Part shown: in pieces, positions 36,161 to 44,861 of the stretch
How positions within the stretch are numbered: position 1 is the first letter of the stretch
How the letters are laid out: every line of letters starts with the position of its first letter
Assembly (NCBI RefSeq): GCF_002877365.1
Contig: NZ_MCWZ01000003.1
Span: 20,433-77,918 of the forward strand
Reading direction: 5' to 3'
Length of the DNA: 57,486 nucleotides
Source: Vibrio sp. 10N.261.55.A7
GTDB taxonomy: Bacteria; Pseudomonadota; Gammaproteobacteria; Enterobacterales; Vibrionaceae
Program-made: the position numbers and the translations under genes
Notes under the pieces: generated by a model
What the model saw: only the letters and a program-made list of their open reading frames with translations
Databases searched by the model: none
Told to the model about the DNA's origin: nothing

Positions 36161-37381
36161 ATGCAAACGCTAGCAGGTAAAAAGATTCTATTGGGTATAA
36201 GTGGTGGCATTGCCGCTTATAAATGCGCAGAACTGACACGTCGACTCATCGAGCGAGGTGCCGAAGTTCGCGTCGTGATGACAAACGCAGCCAAAGAGTT
36301 CATTACTCCTCTCACCATGCAAGCGGTATCTGGAAACCCTGTCTCTGAAAGTTTATTTGATCCAGCTGCGGAAGCTTCAATGGGGCATATCGAGCTAGCA
36401 AAATGGGCAGACCTTGTATTACTAGCTCCAGCCACAGCGGATCTCATCGCTCGCATTAGCGCTGGTATGGGCAACGATCTTCTCAGTACGTTAGTACTCG
36501 CTACTGATTCACCTGTCGCTCTATCACCGGCGATGAATCAGCAGATGTATCAAAACGTCGCAACGCAAGAGAACTTAGCAACACTGAAAAGACGCGGTAT
36601 CATTATTTGGGGCCCAGGCTCAGGCGAACAAGCCTGTGGCGATGTTGGGCTAGGGCGTATGCTTGAACCAATGCAGATTGTTGGTCACTGTGAACATTTT
36701 TTTCAAGGAGAGATTTTCACTCCTCAACATAAAATCCTAACCGGCAAATCGGTTCTGATCACCGCTGGGCCAACGCGTGAAGCTATCGACCCTGTTCGTT
36801 ACATCTCCAATCATAGTTCAGGAAAAATGGGTTATGCATTAGCGGAAGCCGCTTTAAAGCTAGGAGCGACAGTTACTCTTGTCAGTGGGCCCGTCAATAT
36901 CGCACCTCCACAATCAGCTTCAACGATACAAGTTGAGAGTGCTCTGCAAATGCACAACCAAGTCATGGAGCAAGCGCCAAGCCATGATGTCTTTATTAGC
37001 TGCGCTGCCGTTGCCGATTACCGCCCTGAACGCATTGCCGATCAAAAAATCAAAAAAACAGCCAACAGCGATTCAATGAACATCGTCATGGTAAAAAACC
37101 CAGATATCGTTGCCTCAGTTGCAGCGCTGAGTGAAAACCGACCATTTACAGTTGGCTTTGCTGCTGAAACACAAGATGTCGAAAAATACGCTCGTGGGAA
37201 GCTGCTGAAAAAAAATCTAGATATGATCTGCGCGAACGATGTTTCCGTCGAAGGGCAAGGATTCAATAGTAACGACAATGCAATTACCGTCTTTGATAAA
37301 CAGGGTGAGCATTCACTTCCCCTTGCGTCTAAGTCACAGCTTGCTGATTCGATTATGACGATTATTGAGAAAAGCCTCTAA
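36161..37381 (+). CDS. coaBC: Bifunctional phosphopantothenoylcysteine decarboxylase / phosphopantothenate-cysteine ligase
   Basis: The 406-residue protein equals the E. coli length. The N-terminal flavoprotein decarboxylase (CoaC) starts [20 protein letters not shown] and has the PAMNQQMY active-site clamp. The CoaB domain starts near residue 190 with [34 protein letters not shown] and has the CoaB lysine-region KIKK. The ATG at 36161 follows AGGGGAAAACAAC. It converts 4'-phosphopantothenate to 4'-phosphopantetheine, the substrate of the CoaD at 21587. Confidence 0.96.
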   Translation: MQTLAGKKILLGISGGIAAYKCAELTRRLIERGAEVRVVMTNAAKEFITPLTMQAVSGNPVSESLFDPAAEASMGHIELAKWADLVLLAPATADLIARISAGMGNDLLSTLVLATDSPVALSPAMNQQMYQNVATQENLATLKRRGIIIWGPGSGEQACGDVGLGRMLEPMQIVGHCEHFFQGEIFTPQHKILTGKSVLITAGPTREAIDPVRYISNHSSGKMGYALAEAALKLGATVTLVSGPVNIAPPQSASTIQVESALQMHNQVMEQAPSHDVFISCAAVADYRPERIADQKIKKTANSDSMNIVMVKNPDIVASVAALSENRPFTVGFAAETQDVEKYARGKLLKKNLDMICANDVSVEGQGFNSNDNAITVFDKQGEHSLPLASKSQLADSIMTIIEKSL

Positions 37382-37436
37382 CGTCACTATTTTTACTATT
37401 ACCCCAATCATTTTTCTCGAAAAACTACGAACTCAA

Positions 37437-37474
37437 TGCACTGTTGGTTACACTAACACTCCACCAACAGTGCA
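37437..37474. repeat. Perfect 11-bp inverted repeat between coaBC and slmA
   Basis: TGCACTGTTGG (37437-37447) and CCAACAGTGCA (37464-37474) are exact inverted copies separated by 16 bases. They lie 46 bases ahead of the slmA start. No U-run follows on the plus strand, so it is unlikely to be a simple terminator. It could be an RNA hairpin or a protein-binding dyad. Confidence 0.7.
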
Positions 37475-37520
37475 ATAACGTTAGGTTAAAATTCTCAAGT
37501 TGTAATCAAAAGGAAGGGTC

Positions 37521-38111
37521 ATGGCCGGCACAAGAAAATCCAATCGTCGTGAAGAAATATTGCAAGCACTCGCACAAATGCTGGAATCAACAGATGGAGC
37601 ATCTCGAATCACGACGGCCAAACTCGCCAAGCAGGTTGGGGTGTCCGAAGCGGCTCTTTATCGTCATTTCCCTAGCAAAGCCCGTATGTTTGAAGGCTTG
37701 ATAGAATTCATAGAAGAATCTCTCATGTCTCGTATTAACCGTATCTTGGATGAAGAGAAAGACACACTTAACCGTATTCGACTGGTTATTCAGCTCATCT
37801 TGGCGTTCTCTGAACGAAACCCTGGGTTAACTCGTATTTTGTCTGGCCACGCCCTGATGTTTGAAAACGAACGCTTGCGCGATAGAATCAACCAACTATT
37901 TGAGCGTATAGAATTATCTTTACGTCAGATCTTACGCGAGCGTAAATTGCGTGAAGGCAAGTCCTTCCCTGTCGATGAGTCTGTCCTAGCGGCACAATTA
38001 CTTGGCCAAGTGGAAGGCAGTCTCAATCGCTTTGTGCGTTCAGACTTTAAATATCAGCCAACCGCTAACTTTGAAGAGTACTGGGCGCTGCTAAGCGCAC
38101 AAATCCAATAA
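37521..38111 (+). CDS. slmA: Nucleoid occlusion factor SlmA
   Basis: The 196-residue TetR-family protein has an N-terminal helix-turn-helix ([33 protein letters not shown], about residues 28-60) and a helical C-terminal domain matching SlmA, including [17 protein letters not shown]. When bound to its chromosomal sites it blocks FtsZ ring assembly over DNA. AGGAAGGGTC precedes the ATG. It sits between coaBC and a lipid A acyltransferase gene, a conserved Vibrio order. Confidence 0.95.
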   Translation: MAGTRKSNRREEILQALAQMLESTDGASRITTAKLAKQVGVSEAALYRHFPSKARMFEGLIEFIEESLMSRINRILDEEKDTLNRIRLVIQLILAFSERNPGLTRILSGHALMFENERLRDRINQLFERIELSLRQILRERKLREGKSFPVDESVLAAQLLGQVEGSLNRFVRSDFKYQPTANFEEYWALLSAQIQ

Positions 38112-38133
38112 TCTCTTGTACTAAGTCACTATT

Positions 38134-39084
38134 ATGAAGAACAGAACATACGACAAGCCAACCTTTTCACCCTCGCTGCTTCACCCTAAATATTGGGGAA
38201 TATGGCTTGGGTTTGGTCTATTAGCACTGGTTGTTAACATTTTACCTTATCGATTATTGCTCAGCTTTGGTCAGAAGCTAGGACTACTGGGAATGCGCTT
38301 TGGTAAGAAACGAGTGCATGTCGCTACTCGTAATTTGGAACTCGCTTTTCCAGATAAACCTTCGGAAGACGTTCAATCACTCGTCAGAGAAAACTTTAAA
38401 AATACCGGTTTGGCACTTATTGAAACGGGTATCGCATGGTTTTGGCCAACTTGGCGTTTTAAAAAACTACTTGTTGATAAAGACACCGACGTTCTAAGGC
38501 AGCACGATCAAAACAATCAAGGTGTATTACTTTGTTGTGTTCATGCACTGAACCTTGAGATCACTTGTCGTTCGTTTGCTGTACTTGGCCTTCCGGGATA
38601 TGGCGCTTACCGACCACATAACAATGCTGCCTATAATTTCATTCAATATCGTGGAAGAACCCAAAACGGTAATGGAGCAATTGACCGTAAGAATGTCAAA
38701 AAGATGATACGTGTCCTTCGTAACGGTGAACGTTTATTCTACCTTCCTGATCACGACTACGGGCGTAACAAATCCGCCTTTGTTCCTTTCTTTGCTATTG
38801 AAGATGCGTGTACCACTACAGGCACCAGTATTTTTGCTTATACCAGTAAATGTGCGATCGTCGTAGGTTCAGGGTTTAGAAACTCCAATGGTCAATATGA
38901 CATACTCGCTAATAAATCTATTGAAGAAGATTACCCTCAAAAAGATGAGAAAGCTGCTGCGGCTTACATGAACAAGTATGTAGAAGAGATTATCTTGCGT
39001 GCGCCTGAGCAATGGATGTGGCTGCATAAACGCTATAAAACAATGGAAGATGAAAGTGTTGAGCGTGGAATACGCTACAAATAG
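38134..39084 (+). CDS. lpxL: Lipid A late acyltransferase, LpxL (HtrB)-like
   Basis: The 316-residue protein has an N-terminal membrane helix (YWGIWLGFGLLALVVNILPY). The H-x4-E catalytic motif is in CCVHALNLEITCRSF, where LpxL-type enzymes carry glutamate. It has RRNVKKMIRVLRNGERLFYLPDHDYG-like and PEQWMWLHKRYKT blocks. It transfers an acyl chain to Kdo-lipid IVA. V. cholerae has two such genes at this spot, one (LpxN) adding 3-hydroxylaurate; only one is present here, so LpxL versus LpxN is uncertain. It starts 22 bases after slmA. Confidence 0.83.
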   Translation: MKNRTYDKPTFSPSLLHPKYWGIWLGFGLLALVVNILPYRLLLSFGQKLGLLGMRFGKKRVHVATRNLELAFPDKPSEDVQSLVRENFKNTGLALIETGIAWFWPTWRFKKLLVDKDTDVLRQHDQNNQGVLLCCVHALNLEITCRSFAVLGLPGYGAYRPHNNAAYNFIQYRGRTQNGNGAIDRKNVKKMIRVLRNGERLFYLPDHDYGRNKSAFVPFFAIEDACTTTGTSIFAYTSKCAIVVGSGFRNSNGQYDILANKSIEEDYPQKDEKAAAAYMNKYVEEIILRAPEQWMWLHKRYKTMEDESVERGIRYK

Positions 39085-39121
39085 CCTTCCTTTGAAATCC
39101 TCTCAATAAATTGAATCCAAT

Positions 39122-39151
39122 AAAAAAGCTGAGAATCATCTCAGCTTTTTC
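39122..39151. terminator. Bidirectional intrinsic terminator between lpxL and pyrE
   Basis: AAAAAAGCTGAGA, loop ATCA, TCTCAGCTTTTT: a 9-bp stem with A/T runs on both sides, placed between convergent lpxL and pyrE. Confidence 0.9.
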
Positions 39152-39196
39152 GTTTGTACTGTAAGTTCAAATCCTGCATACACTGATAGGCAGAAT

Positions 39197-39838
39197 TTAG
39201 ATTCCGTACTGCGCGCGGTACGCTTTAACCGCTTCTAAATTGGCAGCGTCTGTGCCTTTTTCTTCCAAGAAGGTCACCAAATCCGTTAGGCTAACGATTG
39301 AGATAATGGCACAACCGAAGTCGCGCTCTACTTCTTGAATCGCAGACAACTCACCTTTACCTTTTTCTTGGCGATCAATCGCAACCAGAACACCCGCTAA
39401 ATCAGCGCCGTTCGCTTGAATGATTTCCATTGACTCACGAATTGCAGTTCCCGCTGTGATCACATCATCAACCAACATGATACGCCCTTCAAGCGCACTA
39501 CCCACTAGGTTGCCACCTTCACCGTGGTTTTTCGCTTCTTTACGGTTAAAGCAGTAAGGTACATCTGTGTCGTGGTGATCCGCTAGAGCAACAGCCGTTG
39601 TCGTCGCAATTGGAATCCCTTTGTATGCAGGGCCAAACAGAACGTCATAGTCAATGCCTGAATCAGCCAGTGCGGCTGCGTAAAAACGACCAAGGCGCGC
39701 TAAGTCACGACCTGTGTTGAACAATCCAGCATTAAAGAAGTAAGGGCTTTTTCGGCCTGACTTTAAAGTAAATTCACCAAATTTTAAAACTTCTTTCTCT
39801 AGGGCAAACTCAATAAATTCACGTTGATATGCTTTCAT
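39197..39838 (-). CDS. pyrE: Orotate phosphoribosyltransferase
   Basis: The 213-residue protein has [18 protein letters not shown], the [11 protein letters not shown] flexible loop, and the PRPP motif [19 protein letters not shown] ([10 protein letters not shown]). It makes OMP from orotate and PRPP. A GAGAGAGAC box precedes the ATG. It follows rph by 137 bases. That leader contains a U7 tract and a long dyad, an arrangement reminiscent of, but not the same as, the E. coli pyrE attenuator. Confidence 0.97.
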   Translation of the reverse strand: MKAYQREFIEFALEKEVLKFGEFTLKSGRKSPYFFNAGLFNTGRDLARLGRFYAAALADSGIDYDVLFGPAYKGIPIATTTAVALADHHDTDVPYCFNRKEAKNHGEGGNLVGSALEGRIMLVDDVITAGTAIRESMEIIQANGADLAGVLVAIDRQEKGKGELSAIQEVERDFGCAIISIVSLTDLVTFLEEKGTDAANLEAVKAYRAQYGI

Positions 39839-39886
39839 GTCTCTCTCTCATTTTTCAAATTACTGTTTTACAATGTATGCCTTACT

Positions 39887-39936
39887 GCCTTCTTTGTTTC
39901 AAACTGGCGCTATCGCTAGCCCAATGAAAAGAAGGC
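39887..39936 (-). promoter_or_regulatory. Possible pyrE leader structure
   Basis: In the rph-pyrE gap GCCTTCTTT and AAAGAAGGC form a 9-bp dyad with an inner GCTAGC/GATAGC-type element. A TTTTTTT tract precedes it in the minus-strand transcript. In E. coli, UTP-sensitive pausing in a U-rich leader controls pyrE. Here no U-run follows the stem, so a classical attenuator terminator is not evident and the role is uncertain. Confidence 0.4.
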
Positions 39937-39975
39937 AAAAAAATAGCCTCTGTATAATAGAAGCTACTTAATAAA

Positions 39976-40692
39976 CTATTTCGCTAACGCAGCTTTCTGC
40001 GCGGCGACAATCTCGCTAATGCCTTTGCTCGCAGACTCCAGCAGAGCCATTAACTCTTCATGACTGAACGGTTCGCCTTCAGCAGTGCCTTGAACTTCAA
40101 TCATCTTGCCTTCTTCCGTCATCACTACGTTCATATCGGTATCGGCTTTTGAATCTTCGACATATTCAAGGTCACATAAAATGTCTTTACCAAGAATACC
40201 CACAGAAACCGCGGAAACATGCCCTTTCATCGGGTTCTTTTTCAGCTTACCGCTATCAATTAACGATTGAAACGCATCAGCCATAGCCACGCTTGCACCA
40301 GAGATAGACGCAGTACGAGTGCCACCATCGGCTTGAATCACATCACAATCAACCGTGATCATGATTTCACCCATCGCTTTCAAATCAACAACCGCACGTA
40401 GACTACGAGCAATCAGACGCTGGATTTCCATCGTACGACCGCCTTGCTTGCCACTGGCCGCTTCACGACGAGTACGCGTGTGAGTCGCACGCGGTAGCAT
40501 GCCATATTCAGCCGTTACCCAACCTTTACCTTGCCCTTTCAACCAGCGAGGTACATTCTCTTCGATCGTTGCGTTACAAAGAACTTTCGTATTACCAAAC
40601 TCAACCAAAACAGAACCTTCTGCGTAAGCGGTGTAGTTACGAGTAATTTTAATAGGACGAACTTGGTCTGCAGCGCGATCATTTGGACGCAT
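39976..40692 (-). CDS. rph: RNase PH
   Basis: The 238-residue protein equals the full-length family size. It begins [20 protein letters not shown] and has [22 protein letters not shown] (phosphate-site arginine region) and [20 protein letters not shown]. It trims tRNA 3' ends phosphorolytically. The ATG at 40692 is preferred over longer in-frame extensions that run into yicC. Unlike E. coli K-12 the C-terminus is intact. Confidence 0.97.
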   Translation of the reverse strand: MRPNDRAADQVRPIKITRNYTAYAEGSVLVEFGNTKVLCNATIEENVPRWLKGQGKGWVTAEYGMLPRATHTRTRREAASGKQGGRTMEIQRLIARSLRAVVDLKAMGEIMITVDCDVIQADGGTRTASISGASVAMADAFQSLIDSGKLKKNPMKGHVSAVSVGILGKDILCDLEYVEDSKADTDMNVVMTEEGKMIEVQGTAEGEPFSHEELMALLESASKGISEIVAAQKAALAK

Positions 40693-40844
40693 AGGGCATC
40701 TACCTTTTATGGATGAGACGGATTGAATTGGGGCAAGATTATATAGGAAATGTCGCTTCGAGGCGAGTAGCAGATAGCGTGCCTTTCCTTTTGTGCTACT
40801 ATTACGCAGCAAATTTTCAGCAGATATTGAGACAGGAAAATTCG

Positions 40845-41711
40845 ATGATTTATAGTATGACAGCCTATGCACGCAAAGAAGTGAAAGGCGATTGGGGCAC
40901 AGCCGTTTGGGAAATTCGCAGCGTAAATCAACGCTACCTAGAAACGTATTTCCGCATGCCTGAGCAGTTTCGTGGCCTAGAGCCTGTACTTCGTGAGCGC
41001 TTTCGTAAACGTTTAGCGCGCGGCAAAGTAGAATGTAACCTGCGCTTTGAAGCCAACCCAGCGGCGAAAGGCGATCTTGCCATCAATGAAGATCTCGCGA
41101 AACAGGTCATCAATGCGGCGAATCAAGTGATGTCACTGACCGGTGAAGAAAGCCGCTTGAACCCGTTCCAGGTCATGAACTGGCCAGGTGTGATGGAAAC
41201 GCCCGAGCAAGACATGAACAGCATCAATAAAGATTTGCTGGCGGGTTTTGATGAAGCAATCAAAGAGTTCATCGAAGCTCGTGCAAGCGAAGGTGCAAAC
41301 ATGAAAGCACTGATTGACCAACGCTTGTCTGCCATTACTGATGAAGTGGTTAAGGTTCGCGCCCGTATGCCTGAGATACTAGAATGGCAACGTGAGCGTC
41401 TATTGAAGAAATTTGAAGAAGCCAACATCGAACTCGATGGCTCACGCGTTGAACAAGAACTTATCTTGCTTGCTCAGAAATCAGACGTCGCAGAAGAGCT
41501 AGACCGTCTAGACTCTCACGTGAAAGAAGCGAATGCCGTCATGAAGAAAGGTGGCGCTTGCGGCCGTAAACTCGACTTTATGATGCAAGAGTTTAACCGT
41601 GAATCGAACACACTGGCTTCTAAGTCAATCAGCACCGACATCACTGCATCAGGTGTGGAGCTTAAAGTGCTTATCGAGCAAATGCGTGAGCAGATCCAGA
41701 ACATTGAATAA
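40845..41711 (+). CDS. yicC: YicC family endoribonuclease
   Basis: The 288-residue protein begins [32 protein letters not shown], the YicC N-terminal signature. It ends with the conserved C-terminal domain [37 protein letters not shown]. Family members are endoribonucleases acting in mRNA decay. AGGAAAATTCG precedes the ATG at 40845. It is divergent from rph across 152 bases, as in E. coli. Confidence 0.94.
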   Translation: MIYSMTAYARKEVKGDWGTAVWEIRSVNQRYLETYFRMPEQFRGLEPVLRERFRKRLARGKVECNLRFEANPAAKGDLAINEDLAKQVINAANQVMSLTGEESRLNPFQVMNWPGVMETPEQDMNSINKDLLAGFDEAIKEFIEARASEGANMKALIDQRLSAITDEVVKVRARMPEILEWQRERLLKKFEEANIELDGSRVEQELILLAQKSDVAEELDRLDSHVKEANAVMKKGGACGRKLDFMMQEFNRESNTLASKSISTDITASGVELKVLIEQMREQIQNIE

Positions 41712-41734
41712 CTAAAGCCTTTCAATATCAGATC

Positions 41735-41766
41735 AAAAAAGCCAGAGCATAACGCTCTGGCTTTTC
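41735..41766. terminator. Bidirectional intrinsic terminator between yicC and NCS2 permease
   Basis: AAAAAAGCCAGAGC, loop ATAAC, GCTCTGGCTTTTC: a 9-bp stem with flanking A/T runs, 23 bases after the yicC stop and just beyond the convergent permease stop. Confidence 0.9.
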
Positions 41767-41792
41767 ATTTTCGACTTTATGGCAAGATAGGA

Positions 41793-43163
41793 TTAAAGCA
41801 GAACCAAATACGTCATAAACAGAACACACAATCCATAAATGACCGGATGTACTTCTTTACCCTTACCTGCAACCACCATAGTAAATGCGTAGCTAATAAA
41901 GCCCATCGCCATGCCGTTTGCCGGAGAGAAGCTCAGTACCGTGAACATAATGGTAAAGAAAGCCGCAATGCGTGACTCTTTCTTATCCCAGTTGATTTGA
42001 CCTAAACGGCCGATCATGTAGATACCAACCACCACCATCGCAGGCGCTACCATAGCAGCAGAGAAAATAGAGAACAGTGGGTATAGGAATAATGAGACTA
42101 GAAACAGTCCTGCCACCATTACCGCAGCCAACCCTGTCTTAGCTCCTTGAGAGGAAGCAATACCTGACTCAGAAAACGCCGTAATTGAAGTGGTACCTAA
42201 TACAGAACCAATCACCGTACCACCAGCATCGGCAACCAGAGCAGAGCGTGCGTTTGGCACCTTACCATCTTTATCAATGATGCCCGCATCGCGACCAACA
42301 CCCACAATGGTGCTGAGGCCATCAAAGAAATCGACAATCAGGAAAATAATGACGATGAACAGTAGATCGAACATCTTCTCAGCCGTGAAGCCCGAGAAGT
42401 TAAAGATCGCACCAAAGCTGCCTTCCATACTTGGTGGCATGGCAACGAACTGGTCTGGAATTGGCGCGTGAGAAGTGCCTAAGAACACATCAGCTAACAC
42501 TGTCAGGACAATCGCAGAGATGAACGAAATAAACGTGGCGAGTTTGATATCACGAACCATACAGCCTAATGCGATAAAAATACTGATATACGCAATGATG
42601 ACCTGAGGGCTAGTAATGTCGCCCATGCCAACAAGAACAAATGGGTTTGAGACAATAATGCCCGCATTCTTTAAGCCAAGGAAAGCGATGAATAGGCCAA
42701 GCGAAACCGTGATGGCCAGCTTCAAATCTTCAGGTATCGACTCAATCATGGTTTTACGCATGTTGGTCAACGAAAGAATCAAGTAAAGGACACCCGACAA
42801 GAAAATACCAAACAAGGCTTCATGCCAAACCAGCGCCACCGAGCCACTGAACAACATCCCTTTAAAGAAGCCATTCATGCTCATGCCTGGCGCTAGCATC
42901 ACTGGGTAGTTTCCAAAAACACCCATAATCAGCGTTGCAATCGCGGCAGCCAGTGCGGTCGCGGTAAAGATAGAGCCTCGGTCCATTCCCGGAATGTCAC
43001 CTAGAATCGCAGGGTTGACCGCTAAGATATAGCTCATCGCTAAGAAGGTAATAAAACCGGCGTATAGCTCTGTGCCAATGGTGGATTTTCTTTCGGTGAT
43101 TTTGAAGGTTGATTCAAGAAATGATGGCGATGCCTTGCTCTTGATAGTCGTATCGAGACTCAC
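41793..43163 (-). CDS. NCS2/AzgA family purine (guanine/hypoxanthine-type) permease
   Basis: The 456-residue integral membrane protein has the AzgA-type motifs: TELYAGFITFLAMSYILAVNPAIL near residues 31-54, NYPVMLAPGMSMNGFFKG, IPEDLKLAITVSLGLFIAFLGLKNAGII, FFDGLSTIVGVGRDAGI and GTTSITAFSESGIASSQGAKTGL. This subfamily carries adenine or guanine/hypoxanthine with protons. The start is GTG at 43163, with AAGGTTTCACT upstream. A PurR-like box and a guanine-type purine riboswitch candidate lie in its upstream and leader region, which supports a guanine or hypoxanthine substrate. Confidence 0.9.
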   Translation of the reverse strand: MSLDTTIKSKASPSFLESTFKITERKSTIGTELYAGFITFLAMSYILAVNPAILGDIPGMDRGSIFTATALAAAIATLIMGVFGNYPVMLAPGMSMNGFFKGMLFSGSVALVWHEALFGIFLSGVLYLILSLTNMRKTMIESIPEDLKLAITVSLGLFIAFLGLKNAGIIVSNPFVLVGMGDITSPQVIIAYISIFIALGCMVRDIKLATFISFISAIVLTVLADVFLGTSHAPIPDQFVAMPPSMEGSFGAIFNFSGFTAEKMFDLLFIVIIFLIVDFFDGLSTIVGVGRDAGIIDKDGKVPNARSALVADAGGTVIGSVLGTTSITAFSESGIASSQGAKTGLAAVMVAGLFLVSLFLYPLFSIFSAAMVAPAMVVVGIYMIGRLGQINWDKKESRIAAFFTIMFTVLSFSPANGMAMGFISYAFTMVVAGKGKEVHPVIYGLCVLFMTYLVLL

Positions 43164-43253
43164 AGTGAAACCTTATTCAGTAAATTAAAATTCGGTGGAA
43201 TTATCACGCTGAATATGGCGCTCCCTTAGTCAGGGAAAAGCGATACGGGATGG

Positions 43254-43318
43254 ACTATAGCAACTGAGATAGGCTCAGTAGTAGAAACGTTTAGACCAAA
43301 TCACTAAACATATACAGT
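43254..43318 (-). promoter_or_regulatory. Purine (guanine-class) riboswitch aptamer candidate
   Basis: The minus-strand leader of the permease can be aligned with the B. subtilis xpt aptamer without gaps. P1 is ACTGTA/TATAGT, P2 is GTTTAG/CTAAAC with loop containing GATTTGG (xpt GATATGG), J2/3 is GTTTCTAC (xpt GTTTCTAC), and P3 is ACTGAG/CTCAGT. The base that reads the ligand, position 74 in xpt numbering, is C (position 43260), which pairs with guanine. Differences are in L3 (CCTAT, where xpt has CCGTAAA) and A73 to G. Downstream there is a hairpin (CGCT..CCCT/AGGG AGCG) but no U-run, suggesting translational rather than termination control. Confidence 0.72.
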
Positions 43319-43424
43319 GCGATAAAACTTTGGCGCGAATTCTAATTACTCCTCTGAATAATTCAATGATTTTCGACATTATTTTGAACAAAAATTACAC
43401 CATAAAATCAAGCTGTTGATAAAT

Positions 43425-43440
43425 AAGCAAACGTTTGCCA
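43425..43440. promoter_or_regulatory. PurR-like operator
   Basis: AAGCAAACGTTTGCCA contains the perfect palindrome GCAAACGTTTGC (43427-43438), matching the PurR box consensus core (CGCAAACGTTTGCG). It lies about 110 bases upstream of the riboswitch aptamer on the permease side, and about 280 bases from the gmk start on the other side. PurR with hypoxanthine or guanine would repress. Confidence 0.75.
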
Positions 43441-43668
43441 GGTATTGATTCAATCATCGAAAATTCATCCATCAAGTTTCCGTCATGTCAGCCACACTAC
43501 GCTGACTCAATTTCTCTGCGCCGGTAACTTTTCATTCACTTGTCGAAATCAAGCAAATCATGCTATTCTTCGCCTCCATTTTTCTGGCCTAAAAAATCAT
43601 CACTTACAGGGAATAATCTGAAAAGGTTCTCTCAAAGTGACGATCAATTGGGGCAGTGCTATCTTTAA

Positions 43669-44343
<675 letters not shown>

Positions 44344-44504
44344 CCAACGAAAGTGATGGAACAAGGTGCGTTAACCGCTCTCTCGTTATCATCACGACAC
44401 AAGATCCTTTAGGATCAAATCTATTTATTCGCTAGAAAGTCGCTCGCTAAGCTTGTATACTTTCTCGTCATTTAAAATTTTTAGTTAACTAATTTGGAGT
44501 CCTC

Positions 44505-44777
44505 ATGGCACGCGTAACTGTTCAAGATGCTGTTGAAAAAGTAGGCAATCGTTTCGACCTAGTTCTTATTTCGGCACGCCGCGCTCGTCAAATGCAGACT
44601 GGTGGTAAAGATTCACTAGTGCCAGAAGAGAATGATAAGCCAACGGTTATCGCTCTACGCGAAATCGAAGAAGGTCTTATCACTAAAGACGTTCTAGACG
44701 CCCGTGAGCGCCAAGAACAGCAAGAGCAAGAAGCAGCAGAACTAGCAGCAGTAAGTAGCATCGCTCACACTCGCTAA
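44505..44777 (+). CDS. rpoZ: RNA polymerase omega subunit
   Basis: The 90-residue protein begins [36 protein letters not shown], the omega signature, with a Glu/Gln-rich tail. It binds beta' and assists assembly and ppGpp binding. GGAGTCCTC precedes the ATG. It lies 161 bases after gmk and 84 bases before spoT. Confidence 0.98.
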   Translation: MARVTVQDAVEKVGNRFDLVLISARRARQMQTGGKDSLVPEENDKPTVIALREIEEGLITKDVLDARERQEQQEQEAAELAAVSSIAHTR

Positions 44778-44861
44778 CCAATTCTCAAGGGATTAGTTCG
44801 CAAGGAAGATCTTTGCAAAGTAAGTTGCTTATACAATTAAACAACCTGCCGGGCCTATAAT

